The translations under genes were made by a program, and so were the position numbers. From assembly GCA_013151555.1 (NCBI GenBank), contig JAADIA010000036.1:1-21989 (forward strand): 21,989 nt of DNA. The letters are read 5' to 3'. Source of the stretch: Nitrospirota bacterium. Lineage in GTDB: Bacteria; NPL-UPA2; JAADIA01. Under the pieces are notes generated by a model. The model was not told the DNA's origin, did no database searches, and saw nothing but the letters and a program-made list of their open reading frames with translations. Shown here one piece after another: positions 1 to 7,002 of the stretch (its first letter is position 1; each line of letters opens with the position of its first letter).

Positions 1-525
1 GGGGTTGCTTTTGCCAGCGGGGATTATGCGGAAAATGAAACCCTGTTTATAAACGGTGGAACCGGCTATCATTTCAACGGAGTCTGGGCGATGTCGATAT
101 ATCCAATTACGAAGGGCTTGGAATTCGGGGTAACTTCCATACCTGCTATTCCGGGAAGTAAACCTTTTACAGAGACAGGCAGCCATTCTTTTGTCTTTCC
201 TAAAAAGAGAGACAAAAAGAAATTAGCTGCGGCCCTTACCTTTGCCCAGTGGTTTTCAGCGCATAGCCTTGAATGGGCAAAGGCAGGACATATTCCTGTC
301 AATAAGAAAGTATTCGGGTCTAAAGCGCTTCTTGCTCTTCCGATGAGAAAAGATTATATAAACATTGTTAAAGATGTTGTCTTTCCTCCCTCTATGGTGG
401 GATATTCTCAGTTGAGAGAAAACATGTGGGAATTAGGACAGAGAGTATTAAACAAAGATCTTACTCCTGAGGAAGCAGCCAAAGCTTTGAATAAAAAGAT
501 TAACGAAATTATGAGCGGACAATAG
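1..525 (+). CDS. Sugar ABC transporter solute-binding protein, 3' part (5' end outside window)
   Basis: The reading frame is open from base 1, so only the last 174 residues are seen and the first ATG in view (91) is internal. The text FINGGTGYHFNGVWAM, followed by a long C-terminal lobe rich in Lys/Leu helices and ending NEIMSGQ, is typical of family 1 extracellular solute-binding proteins (MalE/UgpB type). These capture sugars or glycerol-phosphate-like substrates outside the cytoplasmic membrane and hand them to a two-permease ABC channel. The two permease genes directly downstream on the same strand support this. The N-terminal signal or lipoprotein sequence is off the window. Substrate cannot be told. 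Family assignment is firm; the exact subfamily is not. Confidence 0.85.
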   Translation, partial: GVAFASGDYAENETLFINGGTGYHFNGVWAMSIYPITKGLEFGVTSIPAIPGSKPFTETGSHSFVFPKKRDKKKLAAALTFAQWFSAHSLEWAKAGHIPVNKKVFGSKALLALPMRKDYINIVKDVVFPPSMVGYSQLRENMWELGQRVLNKDLTPEEAAKALNKKINEIMSGQ

Positions 526-535
526 CAAGAGCGTA

Positions 536-567
536 AAACCGGCAGGGAGAAAAACTCCTGCCGGTTT
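536..567 (+). promoter_or_regulatory. Intergenic stem-loop between binding-protein and permease genes
   Basis: A perfect 11-bp stem (536-546 pairing with 557-567, arm AAACCGGCAGG) closes a 10-base loop. It is GC-rich but followed by TAAACATT, not a U-run, so it is not a standard rho-independent terminator. It ends eight bases before the permease Shine-Dalgarno. Known parallels in binding-protein operons (malE-malF type) suggest a partial terminator or an RNA-stabilising element that lets the binding protein be made in excess. That role is inference. Confidence 0.7.
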
Positions 568-586
568 AAACATTAAGGGTGAACCA

Positions 587-1471
587 TTGGGCTCTCTGAG
601 CAAAAAAAAACGTAGTGTTTTTTATGGCTATCTTTTCTTTTTTCCCTTTGCTGTAATTTTTATTATCTTTAAACTTATTCCCTTTTTCCAATCTATCTGG
701 TTGACATTTAATAAATGGGATGTCTTTGGCCCTCCGGTCTTTGTCGGATTAGCAAACTTTAAGGCTTTGTTTACTTCTCCAAATTTTTGGAGTTCCCTTT
801 GGCATACAACCTATTTCACTCTGTTAACTGTCCCTCCCCTTGTCATCTTTGGCTTTTTTATGGCTATTCTTGTCAATTCCTATATTCACTTTAAAGGAGT
901 TTTCAGATCCGTATTCTTTCTTCCGTTTATTTTCTCTATCAGTGTAATTATGTTAACCTGGGGCCTTTTATACAATTCCAGTTACGGCCTGTTCAATATC
1001 ATCATTAAATCTTTAGGTCTGAAACCTGTCCAATGGTTAAATGACCCTGATATGGCGATGATATCGATTGCTTTGACTACCATTTGGTGGACAGTTGGTT
1101 TTAATTTTATAATTTATCTATCCGGCCTTCAACAGATTTCCCCTTCTTATTATGAGGCAAGTGATATAGATGGAGCTAGTGCCTTTCAAAAACTTATTTA
1201 CATAACATTTCCTCTTTTGAAAAGGTCCCATATTATTGTAATCATCCTGCAAGTAATTGCTTCATTGCAAATATTCGGCCAGGTTTACATAATGACCGGA
1301 GGTGGTCCCGGGGGGAAAACAAGAGTGCTGGTTCAATATATATATGAACAGGGATTCAGATATTTTAAAATGGGATATGCTCAGGCAGTAGCTTTTGTAT
1401 TCTTTATCCTGATGATCTTTATATCCTATTTGCAGATGAAACTGATGACGAGGAAAGAAGAACAATTATGA
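587..1471 (+). CDS. Sugar ABC transporter permease, MalF/UgpA type
   Basis: This 294-residue inner-membrane protein has about six hydrophobic segments (first near residues 12-34). The EAA loop, which docks onto the ABC ATPase, lies at residues 188-211 (YYEASDIDGAS, then TFPLL). It forms half of the sugar-import channel with the next gene. The start is TTG at 587, chosen because AAGGGTGA at 575-582 sits at a normal distance and the basic N-terminus GSLSKKKR precedes the first membrane helix. The stop overlaps the next start as ATGA. No ATP-binding subunit gene follows, so the energising ATPase is probably encoded elsewhere or is shared, as is common for this family. Confidence 0.92.
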   Translation: MGSLSKKKRSVFYGYLFFFPFAVIFIIFKLIPFFQSIWLTFNKWDVFGPPVFVGLANFKALFTSPNFWSSLWHTTYFTLLTVPPLVIFGFFMAILVNSYIHFKGVFRSVFFLPFIFSISVIMLTWGLLYNSSYGLFNIIIKSLGLKPVQWLNDPDMAMISIALTTIWWTVGFNFIIYLSGLQQISPSYYEASDIDGASAFQKLIYITFPLLKRSHIIVIILQVIASLQIFGQVYIMTGGGPGGKTRVLVQYIYEQGFRYFKMGYAQAVAFVFFILMIFISYLQMKLMTRKEEQL

Positions 1472-2295
1472 AATGGAAAACAAAAAAGGACAAACATAAA
1501 ACAGCGTTAACCATTCTTGCTTTTGTTCTCGCCTGTCTTTATTTGCTTCCCATTTTCTGGATGGTCAGCTCCTCTTTTAAAAGCGAAAAAGATATCGCTG
1601 CCATGAAATGGCTGCCTTCAAAGGCAAGTTTACAAAATTATGAAACAATTATTAAAAGAGCTAAGATCGGGAGATGGTTTGTAAATAGTGTCATCGTATC
1701 TGTTTTTTCAACTTTAGGAATAGTTATTATTAGTCTTTTTGCGGGGTATTCCCTGGGAAGATTACAATTCTCAGGTAAGAAATTTTTGTTCTTTCTTACT
1801 ATCCTGGGATTTATGATACCTTTTCAGTCAATAATGATTCCCCTTTTTTTACTTCTTAAAAAAATGCATTTGGTGAACACTTATGGAGGATTAATATTGC
1901 CGGCTTTGGCATCTCCTATAAGCATCTTTATCCTTTCTCAGTATTTCAAAGGAATCGACATAGAATATGAGGAAGCCGCCAGATTGGATGGGGCCAGTGA
2001 AATTCAGATACTCTTCAGGATAATGGTTCCCATGGCTATTCCGGCCATAGCTACTGTTTTGATTCTCAGTTTTACCTTTTCCTGGAATGATTTTTTATGG
2101 CCCCTTATCATTGCTCAAACCGACAATATGTATACTCTCCCTGTAGGTCTTGTAACTTTAGCAGGGTCAGACGTGAATATCAGATATGGGCCTATAATGG
2201 CTGCTAATGTTATTGCCAGCTTGCCGGTAGTTATCGTTTATATATTGTTCCAAAAATATCTGGTAGCAGGGATAACATCCGAGGGGATGAAATAG
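1468..2295 (+). CDS. Sugar ABC transporter permease, MalG/UgpE type
   Basis: This 275-residue membrane protein pairs with the upstream permease. Its hydrophobic segments begin near residue 12, and the EAA loop is at about residues 168-188 (YEEAARLDGASEIQ, then IMVPMAIP). The C-terminus ends GITSEGMK, close to the usual (GAVKG/GA-T-G) ending of MalG relatives. The ATG overlaps the previous stop by four bases (ATGA), which implies translational coupling and equal amounts of the two permeases. A rho-independent terminator about 70 bases downstream ends the operon. Substrate is not determined. Confidence 0.92.
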   Translation: MKWKTKKDKHKTALTILAFVLACLYLLPIFWMVSSSFKSEKDIAAMKWLPSKASLQNYETIIKRAKIGRWFVNSVIVSVFSTLGIVIISLFAGYSLGRLQFSGKKFLFFLTILGFMIPFQSIMIPLFLLLKKMHLVNTYGGLILPALASPISIFILSQYFKGIDIEYEEAARLDGASEIQILFRIMVPMAIPAIATVLILSFTFSWNDFLWPLIIAQTDNMYTLPVGLVTLAGSDVNIRYGPIMAANVIASLPVVIVYILFQKYLVAGITSEGMK

Positions 2296-2362
2296 AAGAA
2301 ACTATATGTTCAGATTACCATAGAAGATAAAATGAGAAATAATTCTCAATTTCCATATTGCC

Positions 2363-2405
2363 AAAAAGCCAGAGGCTGAAAATATGCTTGTGGCTTTTTC
2401 TTTTT
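2363..2405 (+). terminator. Rho-independent terminator of the ABC transporter operon
   Basis: A 9-bp stem (AAAAAGCCA at 2363-2371, TGGCTTTTT at 2391-2399) is extended by a few inner pairs, and the T-rich run TTTTTCTTTTT follows. It lies between the last permease and the next gene. It overlaps the extra upstream ATG of the following frame (2384), which argues that the real start of that gene is downstream. Confidence 0.8.
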
Positions 2406-2428
2406 ATTCGATCCGGGAGGAAGGAAAA

Positions 2429-3115
2429 ATGAAAATAAGCTTGGGGATAATTATCCTGCTCATGACATTAATATCTTCCGCTTATGGGAAAGGGGAGAAA
2501 GCGGCTCAGGTAACCATAGAAGCTATGATGGTAGAAACTCCTGCAGACAATTTAAAGGAGAAATTAGGAACCCTCAAAGGAAGGGATGATTTTTTCAAGG
2601 ATCCCGGCAAGGTAAAGACGCTTATAGATATCCCTCGGATAATGACTTTGGCCGGGAGCGAGGGAAATATCCAAATTACCAAGCCCATATATTATATTGT
2701 GGATGCAAAAGTTGATGAGAATGGGGACATAATCTGTAAGTTAAAAAAGGAGATAACGGGAATTGTTTTTAAAGCCCTGCCCCTCATCTCAGAGGAAAAC
2801 CCTGAAGTTGTAACTGTGGATTATCAATTGGAAGTTAAAACTTTCATCAAAAGAGTTAATCCCCAAATGCCTGCGATTGCAGATATTCAGGAACTGAAAT
2901 CTTTAGGACGGCCGATAATAAATACGAGGAAGATAGGAGGAAAGATTATCTTAAAAAATGGAAGCACAATCGTCACAAGCAAAGTAACCGGACACAAACT
3001 TATAAGGGGCCTTTCTCCAGGAAATACTAAAAACGAATTAAGGGCTAAAACTACAGGAGTTGAAGAAAGCTCAAAAGATATCGTGGCGTTGACCTTGCTT
3101 ACTGCAAGATGGTAA
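2429..3115 (+). CDS. Exported secretin-domain-like protein (hypothetical)
   Basis: The predicted protein has 228 residues with a clear signal peptide (hydrophobic 5-17, cleavage near SAYG at 17-20). I start at ATG 2429 because GGGAGGAAGG precedes it at 2415-2424; an in-frame ATG at 2384 lies inside the upstream terminator hairpin. After the signal there is VTIEAMMVETPAD, then DIPRIMTLAGSEGNIQI (67-83), GIVFKALPLI and, near 170-184, a segment ending ILKNGSTIVTS. This order resembles the C-terminal beta-domain of type II/III secretins (the ...PR..T..G..A.I... and dG-T-vv-g motifs), but the protein is far shorter than a full secretin and lacks N-domains. It could be a secretin-derived periplasmic protein serving the nearby pilus cluster. 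I infer this from pattern; no close family was recognised with certainty. Confidence 0.6.
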   Translation: MKISLGIIILLMTLISSAYGKGEKAAQVTIEAMMVETPADNLKEKLGTLKGRDDFFKDPGKVKTLIDIPRIMTLAGSEGNIQITKPIYYIVDAKVDENGDIICKLKKEITGIVFKALPLISEENPEVVTVDYQLEVKTFIKRVNPQMPAIADIQELKSLGRPIINTRKIGGKIILKNGSTIVTSKVTGHKLIRGLSPGNTKNELRAKTTGVEESSKDIVALTLLTARW

Positions 3116-3243
3116 ATCACAAGTGAAAAGTAGAAAAAAGGTTCGGAAGAGGAGCGGCAATAGGGCCGGAGGCGGAATTTTGTAGATGAGATGTAGGATG
3201 CTGACGAAGGGCTTTGTGGGCCGGGGATAGGAGATAAGATAAC

Positions 3244-3684
3244 ATGCGAGTACTTGGTTTGGATGTTGGCGATAAGACTATTGGCGTAGCTATCAGCGAC
3301 GAGATGAGATGGACTGCTCAGGCCTTTGAGGTTATCCAAAGGAAGGGCTTGAGCCGGGATATCGAGAGGATAAAAGAAATTCTCAGCGAATACCAGGTCA
3401 AGGAAATTATCATTGGATTGCCTAAGAATATGAACGGGGAAGAAGGCCCCCAGGCGAAGAAGGTGCGGGAATTCCTCAAGAAACTACAGGCCCAGGTCGA
3501 TTTACCGATAAAAACCTGGGATGAGAGGCTTACCACTACCGCAGCGGAAAGGACTTTATTGGAAGGGGATTTATCCCGGGCAAAGCGAAAAAAGATAATA
3601 GATAAGGTTGCGGCCCAGGTTATCCTCCAGGGATATCTTGATAGTATTGGAACTCACAGTTTAGTTTCTCCCGTGGATAAGTAA
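3244..3684 (+). CDS. ruvX: Putative pre-16S rRNA nuclease / Holliday junction resolvase-like RuvX (YqgF)
   Basis: This 146-residue protein has the family's RNase H-like fold motifs: LDVGDKTIGVA at 6-16 with acidic D7, IIGLPKNMNG at 56-65, WDERLTT at 92-98 and DKVAAQVILQGYLD at 120-133. In known members the enzyme matures the 5' end of 16S rRNA and is related to Holliday junction resolvases; it acts in the cytoplasm. The length is normal. A TAGGAG at 3228-3233 lies ten bases before the ATG. It sits 18 bases upstream of the first GspF-family gene, so it may head that transcript, but the link is probably positional, not functional. The 128 bases before it hold no gene I can support. Confidence 0.93.
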   Translation: MRVLGLDVGDKTIGVAISDEMRWTAQAFEVIQRKGLSRDIERIKEILSEYQVKEIIIGLPKNMNGEEGPQAKKVREFLKKLQAQVDLPIKTWDERLTTTAAERTLLEGDLSRAKRKKIIDKVAAQVILQGYLDSIGTHSLVSPVDK

Positions 3685-3702
3685 GCTCAAAGTTATCAAA
3701 AT

Positions 3703-4653
3703 ATGAAAGCTATAACCTACAGACAATTATCAACACTCCTTGATTCAGGAATGGGGATCTTGCAGGCGTTGGAAATATTATCACGTCACAAAAGGGGACC
3801 CACAAGAAGAATAATTTTTTCCATCCGCCGGTTGATTGAAAATGGTTCTTCTTTTACAGAGGCAGCCTCCGCACAGGATAGGTTCTTTACTCCTTTTGAG
3901 ATAGCCGTAATTCAGGCCGGAGAAAGATCCGGAAGGCTGGAAAACAATTTACGTTTTCTGGCTGATTATATGGAGAAGATATCCTCCTGGCGCAGGAAAA
4001 TAATTGGAGGGATGATCTATCCTGTAATTATCTTGCATGCTGCCATATTAATTCCTCCGGTACCCATATTGATTCTCCAGGGATCCATTCCGTATGTGGA
4101 TACGGTATCAAAAAGTTTACTCTGGATATATGGCATTGGTTTCGGAATTTTTCTTGCAGTAAAAATCAGCGGTCGTATCCCGGTGATATCATACCTGCGG
4201 GATTATTTGCTCCAGGCAATACCTATAATCGGGGGAATCTTGCGGCGTTTATCAATGGCAAGGTTTACAATTTCCTTATCCGGTTCCTATCGGGCCGGAA
4301 TTTCTATCAGGTCATCGATTATGTTTGCGGCGGCAGCCTGCGGCAATGAGTATATTAAACGGAGGATACTTAAACAAATCCGGATAGTTGAAACAGGCGG
4401 ACAAGTTACTGAAGTCTTGCAAAAATCGAAGGTATTTCCGGAAATGGTTATTGAGATGGTAAATACTGGGGAAGAGACCGGGGAAATGGAGAAAATGCTT
4501 TCTAAGGCCTCTTCCTACTGTGAAAATAAAGCTGAAGCTGCCATTACAATACTTAATAATACCCTTCCCGTAATTCTCTATCTTGCTGTTGCCCTTTACG
4601 TGGCCTTTAAAGTAATCAGTTTCTACGCCGGTTATTTCGCGACCTTGGAATAG
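3703..4653 (+). CDS. GspF/PilC-family inner-membrane platform protein, copy 1 (divergent, short)
   Basis: This 316-residue protein has two T2SSF domains. Domain 1 covers about 7-110 with the hallmark AGERSGRLENN at 72-82; domain 2 covers about 184-290 with NTGEETGEMEKML at 254-266. Membrane segments lie near 104-126, 138-156 and 287-308. It lacks the extra cytoplasmic N-terminal region that copy 2 has. GspF/PilC proteins form the inner-membrane platform through which the assembly ATPase drives pilin insertion. No good Shine-Dalgarno precedes ATG 3703; the N-terminal TYRQLSTLLDSG is needed for the domain, so I keep this start and suspect coupling to ruvX 18 bases upstream. It is the least conserved of three adjacent paralogues. 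Confidence 0.88.
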   Translation: MKAITYRQLSTLLDSGMGILQALEILSRHKRGPTRRIIFSIRRLIENGSSFTEAASAQDRFFTPFEIAVIQAGERSGRLENNLRFLADYMEKISSWRRKIIGGMIYPVIILHAAILIPPVPILILQGSIPYVDTVSKSLLWIYGIGFGIFLAVKISGRIPVISYLRDYLLQAIPIIGGILRRLSMARFTISLSGSYRAGISIRSSIMFAAAACGNEYIKRRILKQIRIVETGGQVTEVLQKSKVFPEMVIEMVNTGEETGEMEKMLSKASSYCENKAEAAITILNNTLPVILYLAVALYVAFKVISFYAGYFATLE

Positions 4654-4677
4654 GTTCCTGTACGGGAGGATAAGGAA

Positions 4678-5877
4678 ATGCCTCGATTTGAATACAGAGC
4701 AGTAGATTCTCATGGAAAAGAGGAGATGGGTATTACGGAAGCCCGTAATCCTCAGGAACTAGTTGCTAACTTGAGGGCAAAAGGACTTCAGGTCTCTTCA
4801 GTAAAAAGGGTGAGAGAAAGTGTGTTCACCCTTCTGGGAGCGAAAAGGAAAGTTAGTCTTGATGACCTTATGCTCTTTAACCGCCAACTGGCCTCGATGG
4901 TCAATACCGATTTGCCCCTTGTGCCCAGCCTGGAAGCTCTTTCCCAGGATATGAGAAAGGGAAGATTTAAGACCGTCATTGACCAGGTCAGGGGAGATAT
5001 AGAGAGAGGAACATCTTTAACGGAAGCTCTTTCCAAACATCCGGCCGTCTTTTCTGAATTTTATTTGAAGCTCATCGAGGCCGGCGAGAAGGGCGGAAAT
5101 TTACCCGGAATCCTCAACCAATTGGCCGATTACTCTCAGTCGATAGCTATGCTTAAGAGGAAGATCAGGGAAGCGCTTATCTATCCTCTTCTGGTGATCC
5201 TGGTAGCTGTGGCTGTCCTCTTTTTTCTCGTTCAATCCGTCATCCCGGCATTTGCCGAAATGTTTAGAGGAATTGAACCAAGTCTTCCTCCTCTAACGAG
5301 ATTCATTCTCCGCCTCCCTGTTTATTTCCCCTATCTGTTTCTGGGAACCTTAGGACTAATTTTTCTTATCTGGTTAGGGAAAAGCTGGCTGGTCCGGGGG
5401 GGAGGTTTATTCCTTGACCGGCTGAAACTTGGATTACCCCTTTTCGGCCCTTTCGTGAGAAATACAGCCATTGGAAACTTCTGTCGAACTTTAGGTATTC
5501 TTCTCCAAGCCGGAGTACCCCTGTTAACTGCTTTGGAGCTGGCTGGAACGGCTTCTTCGAACAGGCTCATTGAGATAGCCTCCCGGGAAATGGGAAAGGG
5601 CGTAAGCGAAGGAGAAAGAATGACTAAATCCATGAATAAGTTTGCTGTTTTTCCCCATACTTTGGTCTGGATGCTCTCCGTAGGCGAGCACCGGGGGAAA
5701 TTAGACGAATCCCTTCTCAGACTGGCCGGATTGTATAGAGAACAGATAGACAGAACGCTGAGAAGGATAGAGCGGACTCTGGCACCCCTTTGCATTGTAG
5801 GGATAGGTTTAATAGTGGGTTCAATTATCGTAGCTTTGTTTCAACCTCTCATTCAGATGGCCATAGCATTATCTTAA
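4678..5877 (+). CDS. gspF: GspF/PilC-family inner-membrane platform protein, copy 2 (canonical)
   Basis: This 399-residue protein has the full canonical layout: the N-terminal segment PRFEYRAVDSHGKE followed by an alanine/leucine-rich helix, T2SSF domain 1 at about 64-185 (AGEKGGNLPGILNQLADY at 135-152), membrane segments near 170-190 and 215-235, T2SSF domain 2 at about 262-385 (SVGEHRGKLDESL) and a last membrane helix near 370-392. Length and order match PilC/GspF of type IV pilus and type II secretion systems. GGGAGG and AAGGA lie just upstream of ATG 4678. It begins 24 bases after copy 1 and ends 24 bases before copy 3. Of the three paralogues this is the best candidate for the main platform protein. 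Confidence 0.93.
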   Translation: MPRFEYRAVDSHGKEEMGITEARNPQELVANLRAKGLQVSSVKRVRESVFTLLGAKRKVSLDDLMLFNRQLASMVNTDLPLVPSLEALSQDMRKGRFKTVIDQVRGDIERGTSLTEALSKHPAVFSEFYLKLIEAGEKGGNLPGILNQLADYSQSIAMLKRKIREALIYPLLVILVAVAVLFFLVQSVIPAFAEMFRGIEPSLPPLTRFILRLPVYFPYLFLGTLGLIFLIWLGKSWLVRGGGLFLDRLKLGLPLFGPFVRNTAIGNFCRTLGILLQAGVPLLTALELAGTASSNRLIEIASREMGKGVSEGERMTKSMNKFAVFPHTLVWMLSVGEHRGKLDESLLRLAGLYREQIDRTLRRIERTLAPLCIVGIGLIVGSIIVALFQPLIQMAIALS

Positions 5878-5901
5878 AACGAGCGCAAAGGTCAAAAGAA
5901 G

Positions 5902-6993
5902 ATGAATATCTGGACTCTGATTTATTTTTTCCTGCCCTGGGGAAGAAAAAAAAAGCGAGAGAGTATCATCTTTTTTACCGAACAACTAATTGCCGTGACA
6001 GAGGAGAACTTACCCTTGGTTCCCGGCCTGAAGATGATAGCTTCCGATACGAAACAGGTATGGTTTCGCCACCTTATTCAAGCCGTGGCCAGGGATATGG
6101 AGGAAGGCAAGTCTCTTTCCGAAAGCCTTTCCCGCTGGCGAAGGATATTCCCCCGGCTTTATCTTAAGATGGTGGATATCGGAGAGCGAAACGGCAATTT
6201 AAGCCAGCTGCTCCGACACCTCCTTGACCATTTCCAGAGGATGGATAAGTTTAGAGAGAAGATGAGAGAGCTATTATTTTATCCGGGCATTCCTCTTCTT
6301 TACATATTCTCTATATTACCCATCTTTATCAAACTTGTCTTTCCTGTCTTCAGAAAAATGTTTACTGATATGGAGACAGGATTACCTGCTTCTACCAGGT
6401 ACTTGATAGCGGCATCAAATTGGCTAACAACCAATAGTGATATGTTCTCCCTGGGGTTAATAATTCTGCTCTTTGTCCTGGGAACAATCAATCTCCTGGC
6501 CAAGAAGACTTCCCTGGCTCGATTACTATTGGACAGACTTTATCTCGGGTTACCGGTTGTGGGACCCCTGGTAAGGGAGGTAAGCCTGGTGAGATTTTCT
6601 CATACCCTGGGGACGCTCTTAGAGAGCGGCGTCCCTTTGGATGAGGCCTTAGAGACAACCGGGGAAGTACCCATGAACAGACTCCTGCAGCGGGAAACGA
6701 AAAGGATGGCCGGAGAGATAAGAGAGGGGGAGAGATTCTCCCGTCTCTTACCGGGGAGAAAACTTTTCCCTTCCACTTTTACCTGGATAACTGCCGTGGG
6801 AGAGGGACGAGGCGTTCTGGAAAAGTCGCTTTTTCAAGCCGGAGATTTTTACCGCCTGAGGTTTGAAGCAGACTTAACGAGAATTGTAGCTACGAGCATG
6901 CCGGTCTTTGTTCTTATAGAAGGAGGGCTGGTGGCCTTTATTGCTATAGGAATGTTCGCGGCTCTGGTAGCTATGGCCAACAGTTTAATGTAA
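5902..6993 (+). CDS. GspF/PilC-family inner-membrane platform protein, copy 3
   Basis: This 363-residue protein starts with a short hydrophobic and basic stretch (MNIWTLIYFFLPWGRKKK), then T2SSF domain 1 with the TEENLPLVPGLKMIA motif, DIGERNGNLSQLLRHLLDH and a membrane segment after FYPGIPLL; domain 2 carries LVRFSHTLGTLLESGVPLDEAL and TAVGEGRGVLEKSL. It shares phrases with copy 2 (NTDLPLVP versus EENLPLVP; GVPLLTALELAG versus GVPLDEALETTG), so the two are paralogues that have diverged widely. The cytoplasmic N-domain of copy 2 is missing. The Shine-Dalgarno is weak (AAAGG). It ends nine bases before the ATPase gene and is certainly in the same transcript. Its partner role (a hetero-oligomeric platform or a second system) is not known. 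Confidence 0.9.
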   Translation: MNIWTLIYFFLPWGRKKKRESIIFFTEQLIAVTEENLPLVPGLKMIASDTKQVWFRHLIQAVARDMEEGKSLSESLSRWRRIFPRLYLKMVDIGERNGNLSQLLRHLLDHFQRMDKFREKMRELLFYPGIPLLYIFSILPIFIKLVFPVFRKMFTDMETGLPASTRYLIAASNWLTTNSDMFSLGLIILLFVLGTINLLAKKTSLARLLLDRLYLGLPVVGPLVREVSLVRFSHTLGTLLESGVPLDEALETTGEVPMNRLLQRETKRMAGEIREGERFSRLLPGRKLFPSTFTWITAVGEGRGVLEKSLFQAGDFYRLRFEADLTRIVATSMPVFVLIEGGLVAFIAIGMFAALVAMANSLM

Positions 6994-7002
6994 GGGAGAA
7001 TA

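Noticed and set aside
2333-2348. TGAGAA/TTCTCA stem-loop before the terminator
   Set aside because: Six A-U-rich pairs with no T-run; probably incidental.
5790-6167. Overlapping plus-strand frame between GspF copies 2 and 3, possible frameshift
   Set aside because: Both flanking genes are complete with full domains and their own starts, so this is a shadow frame.
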